From the NCBI GenBank assembly GCA_964610025.1, contig CAZSTX010000036.1, positions 1-21,405 of the forward strand: a DNA stretch of 21,405 nucleotides. Direction: 5' to 3'. A model generated the notes under the pieces. That model ran no database searches, had not been told where the DNA came from, and saw nothing but the letters and a program-made list of their open reading frames with translations. The stretch is from UBA5266 sp964610025 (GTDB lineage Bacteria > Bacteroidota > Bacteroidia > Bacteroidales > WCHB1-69). Every line of letters begins with the position of its first letter. The stretch's first letter is position 1. Positions 7,440 to 16,612 of the stretch are shown piece after piece. The position numbers were made by a program, and so were the translations under genes.

Positions 7440-7620
7440 CAAAAAATTATTATATGTTTTATCTATTTTTTACTAATACTTTATCTTTTCTTTTCAAAAA
7501 CAATCGTACTGCATTTATAACTGATATTAAGCATATTAAGCTGTAATTTTCTTTTATAATTCATTTTTTTTTATAGATTAGATAATGTTTTGTAAAATAA
7601 TTATGCATAAAATAACATTG

Positions 7621-7628
7621 TATATTTG
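7621..7628 (+). promoter_or_regulatory. -7 element for the PorE-like gene
   Basis: TATATTTG matches TAnnTTTG and lies 91 bases before the ATG at 7720, leaving an 80-90 base leader. No well-spaced -33 TTG is visible. Confidence 0.45.
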
Positions 7629-7719
7629 TATTATTCTCTTTATTTTAGTAACAAAAACACCTTTTTTAAAACAAAGTAACATAATATACGTTATCTTTAT
7701 TGTTAAAATAAAAAAAAAT

Positions 7720-9747
7720 ATGAATAAGTACTTGTTTTTTATTTTTTTATATCTAATAATTGATGTGCATAGTGGATATACACAAAAAAAATATCCTTGC
7801 GAATTGGAAATAAACAAAAAAGCTCAAAAGATATATAATAAAGCAAATGATGCATATCGAAAAGGAGAAAAACTAAAAGCAAATAAATATTACAATGAAG
7901 CTATTGAAATACAAGACGATTGGGCAGCCCCATATTATCGTTTAGGATTACACATCGTTTATGAAATAGAAAAGCAACCTAGTAAATTTGAAAAATCACA
8001 CCAACTTGTTATTACCTATTTTGAAAAAGTTATTCAATTATGCCCACAATACAATAAAGATGTTTATTATCATTTAGGAAAAATTTATTATCACGCTGGC
8101 ATTTACAATAAAGCAGTTATTAATTTTGAATCCTATTTAGAAGATGTTGATAAAATACCTATTATTAAGAAAGAAGAAATAGAAAAATTAGCCGCTTATG
8201 CCGATTTGTATGAAAAGTTATATAACAATCCGGTAGCATTCGACCCACAACCAGTAAAAAACATTTCGAGCCAATATCATGAATATATGGCTACAATAAC
8301 ACCAGACAACGATTATTTTTTATTTACAAGAAATAAACTTGATACTATTCCACAGCGTTTTGGAGAAAAAGACAAATATGAATACCGAGAAACATTTACT
8401 ATAAGCGAACGTCAAAAAAATGGAGATTTTAATTATGGCGAACCACTTCCAGAGCCTTTTAATCAAAGCAAAAATGAAGGTGGACCTACTATAACTGTCG
8501 ATAATAAATACATGGTTTTTACAAAATGTACAAATACACTTATCAATATAGAACAAGTATATTATAATTGCGATTTATATTATTCAGAATATATTGACGG
8601 CTATTGGACACCTATTACCAATTTAGGGAAAAACATTAATAGAGAAGATACTTGGGAATCACAAGCTAGCATTAGTCCTGACGGACAGGTTTTATTCTTT
8701 GTCAGTGATCGTCCAGGAGGTATTGGCGTTAGCGAGTATGACACTATTCGCACCTACGACATCTATTTTTCGACCCGTGATGCTAATGGTAATTGGAGAA
8801 AAGCGCAAAATATAGGAAAACCTATTAACACCGAAGAGAACGAAAAAACACCTTATATTCATAGTGATATGAAAACGCTATATTTTTCATCTACCGGTCA
8901 TCCTGGATTAGGAGGCTACGATATTTTTTATACTCGTTTAGGCGAAAATGGAAAATGGAGCAAACCAGTAAATATAGGCTATCCTATTAATTCGGAAAAC
9001 GATGATGTTGGTTTATTTGTTAATACTATGGGAAATAAAGCCTATTTTTCTACTAATCGTTACTCTGGCAATTACGATATTTATGAATTTGATTTATATA
9101 AAGAAGCACAACCTAATAAAGTTTTATTAGTCAAAGGAAATCTTGATTTTGATAAAGAAAATGCAGCTGACATTAAAATGCAGTTACAAAATGTAGATAG
9201 CAAATCACTACAAAACATTAATGTTGATAAAAATACAGGGAAATACGCTTTTATTATTTCCAATACTCAAAGCGATTACGTTTTATCAGCAAAGCAAGAA
9301 GGAGCTGTTTACGATTTAAAATATATTGCTCCTAAACAACTTATTGAAGATGGGAAATTAGAAATAAACAATATAGATATGAAGTTAGAAGCTATAGAAG
9401 TAGGAAATTCTTATAAAATTAATGATATTTATTTTGCTACCAATTCTTCGGAACTAACAGAACAATCTAAAAATGTTATTGAAATTCTAATTGATTTTAT
9501 GAACGATAATTCAAATATTACAATTGAAATACAAGGGCATACCGACAATATAGGGCAACGCAAAGACAACTTAATCTTATCTAACGAAAGAGCGAAAGAA
9601 GTTTATAATTATATCATAGGACGTAACATAGCACCTTCGCGTTTAAAATATAAGGGCTATGCCGACACCAAACCCATTGCTACTAACGACACAGAAGAAG
9701 GAAGATCTTTAAATAGACGTACCGTATTTGTTATCCTTACAAATTAA
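7720..9747 (+). CDS. PorE-like envelope protein: TPR, beta-propeller, CRD, OmpA
   Basis: This 675-residue protein has domains in this order: signal peptide (1 to about 21), TPR-like helices (33-170), a PD40-type beta-propeller (about 185-460, with repeated blades such as PDGQVLFFVSDRPGG and DMKTLYFSSTG), a carboxypeptidase-regulatory-like beta domain (about 468-560) and an OmpA C-terminal domain (566-675). The OmpA part has GHTDN (606-610) and SNERA (621-625), the Asp and Arg that bind diaminopimelate in murein. This order and length match PorE of Porphyromonas gingivalis, a periplasmic T9SS component. Related paralogues with other roles exist in the phylum, so PorE itself is not certain. I start at 7720 because the earlier in-frame start at 7585 precedes the promoter and would put a second hydrophobic stretch before the signal peptide. 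Two T9SS cargo genes lie nearby. Confidence 0.82.
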   Translation: MNKYLFFIFLYLIIDVHSGYTQKKYPCELEINKKAQKIYNKANDAYRKGEKLKANKYYNEAIEIQDDWAAPYYRLGLHIVYEIEKQPSKFEKSHQLVITYFEKVIQLCPQYNKDVYYHLGKIYYHAGIYNKAVINFESYLEDVDKIPIIKKEEIEKLAAYADLYEKLYNNPVAFDPQPVKNISSQYHEYMATITPDNDYFLFTRNKLDTIPQRFGEKDKYEYRETFTISERQKNGDFNYGEPLPEPFNQSKNEGGPTITVDNKYMVFTKCTNTLINIEQVYYNCDLYYSEYIDGYWTPITNLGKNINREDTWESQASISPDGQVLFFVSDRPGGIGVSEYDTIRTYDIYFSTRDANGNWRKAQNIGKPINTEENEKTPYIHSDMKTLYFSSTGHPGLGGYDIFYTRLGENGKWSKPVNIGYPINSENDDVGLFVNTMGNKAYFSTNRYSGNYDIYEFDLYKEAQPNKVLLVKGNLDFDKENAADIKMQLQNVDSKSLQNINVDKNTGKYAFIISNTQSDYVLSAKQEGAVYDLKYIAPKQLIEDGKLEINNIDMKLEAIEVGNSYKINDIYFATNSSELTEQSKNVIEILIDFMNDNSNITIEIQGHTDNIGQRKDNLILSNERAKEVYNYIIGRNIAPSRLKYKGYADTKPIATNDTEEGRSLNRRTVFVILTN

Positions 9748-9843
9748 AAAAAAGAAACACACAAGTTGTTTTATAAAAAACAAAATACTTTGGCAATGTA
9801 TTTGTAGATAAGCATATGTTTAAGTAGAATTAGCTATTATTCA

Positions 9844-9875
9844 TTGTAACTATCACTAAAATTTATTTATCTTTG
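9844..9875 (+). promoter_or_regulatory. Bacteroidota -33/-7 promoter for the outer-membrane barrel gene
   Basis: TTG at 9844-9846 and TATCTTTG at 9868-9875 are separated by 21 bases, fitting the TTG / TAnnTTTG pattern. This is the best promoter in the window. The ATG at 9948 is 72 bases downstream. The rest of 9748-9947 shows nothing else clear. Confidence 0.65.
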
Positions 9876-9947
9876 TATCTACAATGAAAATATCGATTAT
9901 CTTAATAAAAATATTTGTAAATCAATATTTTAATAATTTAAAATAGA

Positions 9948-12497
9948 ATGAAAACATTTAAAAAGGGATGGTTAAATAGAGAATATCGTATTTTTATATT
10001 ATTATTTGTATTAATAAAATTTTCTCTTAATAGTGTTTATGCACAAGGAAAACTCAGCGAACAAGCTCGTCAATTAGTAACTGCTAATAGCGGCGTTGTT
10101 TATGGAAGTGTTGTAGACGAAAAAGGACAAACACTCGAATATGCCACCATTACCATACTTAACATAAAAGACTCATCGCTTGTATCAGGAGGTATTACCA
10201 ACGAAAAAGGAACGTGTATTATACACCCAATCCCTTGGGGAACTTATATAGCTAAAATTAGCTTTATAGGCTATAAAAACATAATAACATCTTCATTTTC
10301 AATAACAAAATCCTCCCCTACTTATAATTTACAAAAACAAAAAATGAATTTATCTCAAAATATTATCGAAGGTGTTACCATCAAAGCTGAAAAAGAAATG
10401 CTTCAAAACAATTTAGATAAAAAAGTATTTAATATAGATAAAAGTATTGCCGCCGATGGAGTTACCGCTCTCGAAGTATTAGAAAATATTCCATCTGTCA
10501 ATGTTGATATAGAAGGAAATATATCATTAAGAGGCAGTTCAAGTTTAACAATACTAATTGACGGCCGCCCTACCAACCTAACAATGGACCAAATCCCATC
10601 TAGCATGATAGAAAGTGTTGAATTAATTACCAATCCTTCGGCACGCTATGAACCCGATGGTATTTCTGGCATTATCAATGTTGTATTAAAAAAGAAAAAA
10701 GAAAGTGGATTTAATGGAATGATAAGTGCAGGAAGTAGTATAAGCAATTTAGACTCCAATTTTTATTTAAAAAGAAGTAACTTATCTACTAACATAAATT
10801 ATAGATACAATAAAATCAATATATTTGCAAACTATGACCTTCGCGACAATAACTTTCATAGTATTAATACATTGAATAGAACGTCTGTCTTTAATAACGA
10901 CACCACTACGCTTGAACAATTATCTAATAGTGTAAGTAAAGGAAATTCTCATAATCTACGTACAGGCATTGACTATTTTATTAATAAGAAAAACACACTT
11001 TCTTTCAATATATCATATAGTAAATTTAAAAGAGGTAATATGTCTAATAGCGCTAGTAAATCTACAACAAATGCTACTGACACCTTTGATAAAGAATATA
11101 TGTTAAACAATCAAAGAAATAATGCTAATCAAAACATAAGTTCCAATCTTTTTTACAAATATAATTTTAATAAACCTGGTAGTGAATTAACTGTTGATTT
11201 GTATTATACCCGTATGTGGGGAAACAATGATTTATTTTCAAATGAAAAATATAGCATTCCTGTTAATAGAGATAATTATTACAACAACAGTATTACAAAA
11301 GGCAATAATCAATTTATAACTTCTCAAGTAGATTTTGTTACACCCGTTGGCAATGGAGGACGTATCGAAACAGGGTATAAATTCTCCTTACGTAATACTA
11401 TTCAAGAATACCATCAATATACAGGTAACGATACTAACAGCTTAACAGAAGCTATATCATACGCCAACAATTATAATTATGATGAGTATATAAATGCAGC
11501 CTATTTTATCTATTCTAATACTATCAAAGAAAAATTTAAATACCAAATAGGATTGCGTGGCGAATTAGCTAACAATGTTTTTCACCCTCTTAATGCAGAT
11601 ACTAATACACGTAGTTTTTATCCTAATCTTTTCCCTACCGTACATTTAGTTTACGACTTTAATAAACATAATTCTATCTCATTAAGTTATAGTATGAGAG
11701 TAAGAAGACCTAATATTTTTCAGCTAAATCCTTACCTAAACGATGCAGACCGTTTTAATTTATCGGTAGGCAACCCCAATCTGAAACCCGAATTAACTAA
11801 TTCTGTTGAATTAGGTTATCAATATTATAACGACAAAGTAAGTGTAAACACGAGCATCTTCTATCGTCATAGATATCAAATGATTAGCAGATACACAGAA
11901 TTATTAAACGATTCTGTCAGTCTTACATCATTTCAAAACTTCGACCAAGCACAATCCTATGGAATAGAAGCTTACTATAATCACACTCTATTTAAATGGT
12001 GGAAAATTAATATTAATGGCACTTTTTATCAAACATTAATTGATAGCCGACAAGAAATGATAGACCCCAATTTATTAAACGATTGGAGTTGGAATATAAG
12101 AGGAGTATTGATATTTTCTCTCCCTAAAGATTTTGACATACAGCTAACTTCAAGTTATCGTTCTCCAATGATTACCACAGGAAGCATGGGAGGTTTTGGC
12201 TGGGGAGGCGGTAGTGGTCAAGGACGTATAAGCCAACAATGGTCAATGGATATTGGATTTAAAAAGTTATTTTTAAAGAAAAACATGACATTAAGCATTC
12301 GTATTAACGATATTTTTGCTACTCGAAAAAGTAATATTTACACATTTGGAAGTAGCGATATCTCAAGTTTCGATGCTTATAGTTTTCGTAAAAACGACAG
12401 TCGGCAATTAGCAATATCATTATCCTATAAAATAAATAATTATCGACCAAAGAAATACACACACGGCGGTGAATTTGACGAACAATATGAAGAATAA
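9948..12497 (+). CDS. TonB-dependent-receptor-type outer-membrane beta-barrel protein
   Basis: This 849-residue protein has a signal peptide (1 to about 33, ending VYAQ) and a carboxypeptidase-regulatory-like domain (about 48-130, VYGSVVDEKGQTLEYATITI). A plug domain follows (about 145-250, LEVLENIPSVNVDIEGNISL then ILIDGRP), then a barrel to the end. The plug-barrel arrangement matches the OMP_b-brl_3 class of Bacteroidota barrel proteins. A Gly-rich loop (about 744-760) sits near the last strands. The C-terminus runs past the last strand into an acidic tail (GGEFDEQYEE), common in this class. No SusD partner follows, so it is not a typical polysaccharide locus. The ligand is unknown, and these proteins may act in transport or surface assembly. 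It is translated with the small lipoprotein gene downstream. Confidence 0.9.
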   Translation: MKTFKKGWLNREYRIFILLFVLIKFSLNSVYAQGKLSEQARQLVTANSGVVYGSVVDEKGQTLEYATITILNIKDSSLVSGGITNEKGTCIIHPIPWGTYIAKISFIGYKNIITSSFSITKSSPTYNLQKQKMNLSQNIIEGVTIKAEKEMLQNNLDKKVFNIDKSIAADGVTALEVLENIPSVNVDIEGNISLRGSSSLTILIDGRPTNLTMDQIPSSMIESVELITNPSARYEPDGISGIINVVLKKKKESGFNGMISAGSSISNLDSNFYLKRSNLSTNINYRYNKINIFANYDLRDNNFHSINTLNRTSVFNNDTTTLEQLSNSVSKGNSHNLRTGIDYFINKKNTLSFNISYSKFKRGNMSNSASKSTTNATDTFDKEYMLNNQRNNANQNISSNLFYKYNFNKPGSELTVDLYYTRMWGNNDLFSNEKYSIPVNRDNYYNNSITKGNNQFITSQVDFVTPVGNGGRIETGYKFSLRNTIQEYHQYTGNDTNSLTEAISYANNYNYDEYINAAYFIYSNTIKEKFKYQIGLRGELANNVFHPLNADTNTRSFYPNLFPTVHLVYDFNKHNSISLSYSMRVRRPNIFQLNPYLNDADRFNLSVGNPNLKPELTNSVELGYQYYNDKVSVNTSIFYRHRYQMISRYTELLNDSVSLTSFQNFDQAQSYGIEAYYNHTLFKWWKININGTFYQTLIDSRQEMIDPNLLNDWSWNIRGVLIFSLPKDFDIQLTSSYRSPMITTGSMGGFGWGGGSGQGRISQQWSMDIGFKKLFLKKNMTLSIRINDIFATRKSNIYTFGSSDISSFDAYSFRKNDSRQLAISLSYKINNYRPKKYTHGGEFDEQYEE

Positions 12498-12501
12498 AAC
12501 G

Positions 12502-12987
12502 ATGAAAAACAATCACAAATATATTATTTATTTATGCTGTATTTTAACAAGTCTATTCTATACGTGTAAACGCCCTAAAACATTTTCTAAAATTCCTTAT
12601 ATTGAATTTAGCAGTTTCACTAAAATTGATAATGGAACAAAAAAAGACAACAAAGGTATTTTAGCAATATATTTCACTGATGGAGATGGAAACATAGGAT
12701 TAAAAGAAGACGAAGATAAAGTGCCTTACAACTTTTATATAAACTATTTTGAGTTACAAGAAGGAAGTTGGACTGAAGTAGATTTTGCAACTGATTTCAA
12801 CTTTCGCCTACCCATTATTAATACATCAGAAGTAGAACAAGCATTAGAAGGAATTATTGAATTAGAAATATTTTTCAATAATCCACGTTCACTATATGAT
12901 ACTATACGTTTTGAATGTTGGTTGTTTGACCGCGATAGCAATGAAAGTAATCATATTTTCACGCCATTTATTATTGTAAATAAATAA
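12502..12987 (+). CDS. Small lipoprotein with acidic FTDGDGNIG motif
   Basis: This 161-residue protein has a lipoprotein signal (hydrophobic stretch, then LFYTC with Cys at about 21). The mature part has the acidic loop YFTDGDGNIGLKEDED (about 56-71), which resembles a calcium-binding loop, and ends in a beta-rich region (YDTIRFECWLFDRDSNESN). I have seen this pattern in Bacteroidota proteins of unknown function. Earlier in-frame ATGs at 12469 and 12487 overlap the barrel gene. The 12502 start sits 4 bases after that gene's stop and gives the cleanest signal peptide. The tight spacing suggests co-translation with the barrel protein and perhaps a physical partnership. Confidence 0.65.
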   Translation: MKNNHKYIIYLCCILTSLFYTCKRPKTFSKIPYIEFSSFTKIDNGTKKDNKGILAIYFTDGDGNIGLKEDEDKVPYNFYINYFELQEGSWTEVDFATDFNFRLPIINTSEVEQALEGIIELEIFFNNPRSLYDTIRFECWLFDRDSNESNHIFTPFIIVNK

Positions 12988-13012
12988 TTTATTCATCTAT
13001 AAAAATAAAATC

Positions 13013-14218
13013 ATGAAAAAAAAATCGATTTTACTCTTCTTTTTTACACTCAACATATGTGTTTACTCACAAGATTTTCATTATGTATTTCAGGACATTA
13101 CACGTAAAGATGTACGAATGGGTGCTGATAGAATCGATATTTATATGCCTTTTATTAAAAATAAAAAAATAGCAGTTTGTGCTAATCACACAAGCATTAT
13201 AGGTGATAAACATTTGGTAGATAGCCTATTATCTCTTAAAATAACTATTACTAAAATATTTACTCCTGAACATGGATTCAGAGGAGAAGCCGAAGCAGGA
13301 AAAAAAGTAAATAATAGTATTGATAAAAAAACAGGTATTCCCATAATCTCACTTTATGGCAGCCACAAAAAACCAGATAGTAATGACTTAAAAGATGTTG
13401 ACATTATTTTATTCGACATTCAAGATGTAGGAGCTCGGTTTTACACTTACATTTCTACTATGCACTACATCATGGAAGCGGCAGCCGAAAACAATATAGC
13501 AGTCATTATTTTAGACCGTCCTAACCCTAATGGCTATTGGGTAGATGGACCTGTATTAAAAAAAGAATTTACTTCTTTTGTCGGAATGCATCCCGTTCCT
13601 ATTGTTCACGGAATGACCATAGGCGAATATGCTAAAATGATAAACAAAGAAAAATGGTTAGCCAATGGCAAAGAGTGTGTGTTGCAAATCATTACTATGC
13701 AAGGTTATCATCATACTTTCCGCTATCAATTACCCATCAACCCATCGCCCAACCTTTCGACTATGACTGCCATTTACTTATATCCAACACTTTGCTTATT
13801 CGAAGGAACTCCTTTAAGCATCGGACGTGGCACCGACAAACCTTTTCGGCTATTAGGATATCCCGATTTGCCAATAGGAAATTATCAATTTACGCCAAAA
13901 AGCATAGCCAATGTAGCAACCAATGTGCCTTGTCAAAACAAAAAATGCAATGGATTTGATTTGACCGATTTAGGAAATATAATCATGAAAAATAAAAATT
14001 TTATCAATATTGATATCCTGATAGAAATGTATTTGAATTTTCCTGATAAAAATTTATTTTTCACTCCATTTTTCGACAAATTAGCGGGAACTGATGCACT
14101 TAGAAAACAAATTGTAGAAGGAAAAACTGTCGATGAAATTAAAAAATCGTGGGAAGAAGATATCATTGCTTTTAAAAAAATAAGAAAAAAATACCTTCTT
14201 TACGGAGATTTTGAATAA
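13013..14218 (+). CDS. namZ: Exo-beta-N-acetylmuramidase NamZ (DUF1343)
   Basis: This 401-residue protein has a signal peptide (1 to about 19, ending VYSQ), so it acts outside the cytoplasm. Family signatures are clear: FTPEHGFRGEAEAG (83-96), ILFDIQDVGARFYTYISTM (132-150), LDRPNPNG (167-174), PSPNLST (244-250), and YPTLCLFEGTPLSIGRGTDKPF (257-278). NamZ of Bacillus subtilis removes terminal N-acetylmuramic acid from murein fragments (GH171), feeding cell-wall recycling. The length is that of the family. It starts 25 bases after the lipoprotein gene. No MurNAc kinase or etherase gene is visible nearby, so the downstream pathway cannot be traced here. Confidence 0.88.
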   Translation: MKKKSILLFFFTLNICVYSQDFHYVFQDITRKDVRMGADRIDIYMPFIKNKKIAVCANHTSIIGDKHLVDSLLSLKITITKIFTPEHGFRGEAEAGKKVNNSIDKKTGIPIISLYGSHKKPDSNDLKDVDIILFDIQDVGARFYTYISTMHYIMEAAAENNIAVIILDRPNPNGYWVDGPVLKKEFTSFVGMHPVPIVHGMTIGEYAKMINKEKWLANGKECVLQIITMQGYHHTFRYQLPINPSPNLSTMTAIYLYPTLCLFEGTPLSIGRGTDKPFRLLGYPDLPIGNYQFTPKSIANVATNVPCQNKKCNGFDLTDLGNIIMKNKNFINIDILIEMYLNFPDKNLFFTPFFDKLAGTDALRKQIVEGKTVDEIKKSWEEDIIAFKKIRKKYLLYGDFE

Positions 14219-14287
14219 AAGAAATCTATTATCATACAATTAACAAGAAATACATTCCGTTATTTTTATTTATAATTCAGATTTTAT

Positions 14288-15604
14288 ATGATAGAAATAA
14301 TTAAACAACTTGATATCTCTATTTTACTATATATAAACGGATTACATTCTCCCATTCTAGATTCTCTTGTTTTTTTAATGACAAAATTATGGTTTTGGAT
14401 ACCATTTTTTGCATTTTTTATTATTTTTATTTTTATAAAATACAAAAAGAAAGCATGGATTATTTTTTTACTATGTACTTTCTCTGTGATTTTAACCGAC
14501 CAAGGTTCTGTGGCTATTAAAAATCATGTAAAAAGGCTAAGACCAAGTCATAATGTAAAATTAGAAAATCAACTACATTACTATACTTCAAAAGAAGGTA
14601 AGGTGTATCGTGGTGGCGATTATGGTTTTGTGTCGTCACATGCAGCCAATAGTTTTGGTATCACTGTTCTACTTATTTTCTTTCTCGCTTCTCACACTAA
14701 AAGTGCATGGTTGATTTTTCCTACATGGGCATTTATCTTTTGTTTAACACGTGTTTATTTAGGTGTACACTACCCTACCGATATTATTGCAGGGGCTTTG
14801 TTGGGAATTGCTATTGCGAGTATTCTTATCTATATATATCATATTATCAGTAAAAATAAACCAAAAATTATTTTTAAAAACAATTTAAATTCCACCAATT
14901 CTTTTTTTAATGATAGAATAGCAACTGTGAATCAAGACAAATTGCCTATCCATCTGCCTGCTTTATCAATTGTTTATACTTCGTTTCAAACAAAAGGACG
15001 AGGACAGCAAAAAAACGAATGGATAAGTGAAAATGGGAAAAACATTTTAATGAGCATTCTTTTATATCCCGAAACTCTTCCTGCTAAGCAATTTATTATT
15101 ACTCAATGGATTTCTCTGGCGATAGTTCGTTTCTTAGAAAACGAAATTGGACTTAAAAATGTATGTATAAAATGGCCCAACGATATATATATCAACGACA
15201 AGAAAATAGCAGGTATTTTAATAGAAAACACAATTAAAGGCAATCGCATTTCACACAGCATTGCAGGCATTGGATTAAATGTTAATCAAAAGAAATTTCC
15301 AGAATACCTTCCTAATCCCACCTCTATTTTTATAGAAACTAAGAAAACATATTTTATTAAAAATAGTATAAAAAAAATAAGGAAACACATTCAATCACAA
15401 ATGCATATCGATAGTGATACACTTCACAAATATTATCTTGAACATTTGTATAAAAAAAACATATATGCTGATTATCGCATCGTATCATCAGCTCAAATAA
15501 AAACAATGAAAATCGTCAATGTCAGCCCCGATGGCTTATTATATGCCGAAACAACAGAAGGCGAATTGATGACTTTTCATTTTCACGAAATACAATATTT
15601 ATAA
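14288..15604 (+). CDS. Fusion: PAP2 lipid phosphatase + biotin-protein ligase
   Basis: This 438-residue protein has two recognisable enzymes in one open frame. Residues 1-190 are a multi-TM PAP2 phosphatase with all three motifs: KNHVKRLRP (78-86, KX6RP), SSHAAN (116-121) and TRVYLGVHYPTD (154-165). Such enzymes remove phosphate from undecaprenyl pyrophosphate or other lipid phosphates on the periplasmic side. Residues about 195-438 are a BirA-type ligase: NLNSTNS (199-205), QTKGRGQ (234-240), KWPND (295-299, likely catalytic Lys 295), KKIAGILIE (305-313) and GIGLNVN (327-333). It makes biotinyl-AMP and attaches biotin to carboxylase carrier proteins. After an even number of TM helices the ligase would face the cytoplasm, which fits its role. 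It has no DNA-binding repressor domain. There is no stop or good start at the junction (about 14855). The glycosyltransferase starts 2 bases after the stop. Confidence 0.88.
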   Translation: MIEIIKQLDISILLYINGLHSPILDSLVFLMTKLWFWIPFFAFFIIFIFIKYKKKAWIIFLLCTFSVILTDQGSVAIKNHVKRLRPSHNVKLENQLHYYTSKEGKVYRGGDYGFVSSHAANSFGITVLLIFFLASHTKSAWLIFPTWAFIFCLTRVYLGVHYPTDIIAGALLGIAIASILIYIYHIISKNKPKIIFKNNLNSTNSFFNDRIATVNQDKLPIHLPALSIVYTSFQTKGRGQQKNEWISENGKNILMSILLYPETLPAKQFIITQWISLAIVRFLENEIGLKNVCIKWPNDIYINDKKIAGILIENTIKGNRISHSIAGIGLNVNQKKFPEYLPNPTSIFIETKKTYFIKNSIKKIRKHIQSQMHIDSDTLHKYYLEHLYKKNIYADYRIVSSAQIKTMKIVNVSPDGLLYAETTEGELMTFHFHEIQYL

Positions 15605-15606
15605 TA

Positions 15607-16395
15607 ATGAATGCAATAACAGGAATTATCACCACATTAAACGAAGAGCATAACATAGCTCATTGCATCGAATCTTTAAAATTAATATGCAACGAAATCA
15701 TTGTTGTAGACTCTATAAGCAGCGACAAAACAGTAGATATAGCCAAATCGCTGGGAGCAAAAGTATATTTACAATCTTACCTTGGCGATGGAATACAAAA
15801 AAATGTCGGATTGCAATATGCTTCCAATCAATGGATTTTTAGTTTAGATGCTGATGAGCGTATTACGCCCGAATTAGCAAAAGAAATCAATGCTTTGTCG
15901 TTAGCAACAAACAATTATGATGCTTATGCTGTTAAGAGAAAAAACTATATTGGTAGCCGTTGGATAAAAGTATGTCGTTGGTATCCTGATTATTTAGTGC
16001 GATTATATCGCAAAGATAAAACCCGATATACTGAAGTAAAACAACATGCATCAGTTCCTTCAAATAATAAGAAACGTTTAATAAATGCCATTATACACTA
16101 CCGCTATAATAATATTGGAGAAGTTTTTGCTAAACCTTCAAGAAATTACAGCACAAGAGGTGCTAAAATATTGTACTTGCAAGGAAAAAAAACACATTGC
16201 TTCTCTCCTATCCTTCATGGTAGCGTTGCCTTTATTAGCAATTATTTCATACGTGGCGGCATATTAGGAGGTATAGACGGACTATCACTATCTTTAGCCA
16301 TCGCTATCAATAGTTATTTGAAATATGCCAAGCTATTAGAATATTATAAAGATCCAAAAGTTTTAGAAAATGAAAACTTTGATACAGTTTGGTAG
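15607..16395 (+). CDS. WaaE/KdtX-like family 2 glycosyltransferase
   Basis: This 262-residue enzyme has a GT-A fold: the start GIITTLNEEHNIAHCIESL (6-24), IIVVDSISSDKT (31-42), and the metal-binding DADE (81-84) after QWIFSL. The block SRWIKVCRWYPDYLVRLYRK resembles WaaE-type enzymes that add sugar to the lipopolysaccharide inner core. A hydrophobic C-terminal part (GGILGGIDGLSLSLAIAINS) suggests membrane association at the cytoplasmic face. It is 2 bases after the phosphatase-ligase fusion, so they are almost certainly co-transcribed. The acceptor is unknown, and transfer to LPS is inference from family likeness. Confidence 0.85.
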   Translation: MNAITGIITTLNEEHNIAHCIESLKLICNEIIVVDSISSDKTVDIAKSLGAKVYLQSYLGDGIQKNVGLQYASNQWIFSLDADERITPELAKEINALSLATNNYDAYAVKRKNYIGSRWIKVCRWYPDYLVRLYRKDKTRYTEVKQHASVPSNNKKRLINAIIHYRYNNIGEVFAKPSRNYSTRGAKILYLQGKKTHCFSPILHGSVAFISNYFIRGGILGGIDGLSLSLAIAINSYLKYAKLLEYYKDPKVLENENFDTVW

Positions 16396-16559
16396 TTGTT
16401 TTTGCTATTGAAAAATAATATAATTTTGTCCATAAACATTTGAAAATATTCCAATCAGTCTAAGAATCAACATTAAAAATCTATTTTTTATTTATTTCTA
16501 ACTTCAATTCTATTTGGATAAAGCTTCCTAAAGAATGAAAATCGTTTTTTTTACCAAAA

Positions 16560-16581
16560 TTAATTGGAGAGTTCCAATTAA
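16560..16581. terminator. Perfect 9-bp hairpin between convergent genes
   Basis: TTAATTGGA and TCCAATTAA form a perfect stem around a 4-base loop. It lies 164 bases after the glycosyltransferase and 31 bases beyond the stop of the opposing gene. Read on the minus strand it is followed by TTTTGG, a weak U tract, so a terminator is possible but not certain. The rest of 16396-16612 shows nothing recognisable. Confidence 0.4.
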
Positions 16582-16612
16582 CATTCTCCTCTCTCTTCAA
16601 TCTATTTTTAAC

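Larger units (their letters stand above)
7394..7719. other. Divergent intergenic region with two promoters
   Basis: These 326 bases separate rplU (minus) from the PorE-like gene (plus). They contain a -7 box for each direction (7432-7439 minus, 7621-7628 plus). The frame upstream of 7720 is open back to 7585 but spans the plus-strand promoter, so it is unlikely to be translated. I see no small gene or structured RNA. Confidence 0.5.

Noticed and set aside
7585..7719. Upstream in-frame start for the PorE-like gene
   Set aside because: It precedes the -7 box at 7621-7628 and would bury the signal peptide behind another hydrophobic stretch.
9748..9790. Possible terminator after the PorE-like gene
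   Set aside because: The AAGT/ACTT and TGTTTT/AAAACA pairing needs an internal bulge and is A/T-only for most of its length.
12469..12501. Earlier ATGs (12469, 12487) for the small lipoprotein gene
   Set aside because: They overlap the end of the barrel gene and lengthen a signal peptide that is already complete from 12502.
13654..13959. 101-residue open frame within the NamZ gene
   Set aside because: It lies wholly inside a well-recognised gene in another frame and shows no protein features.
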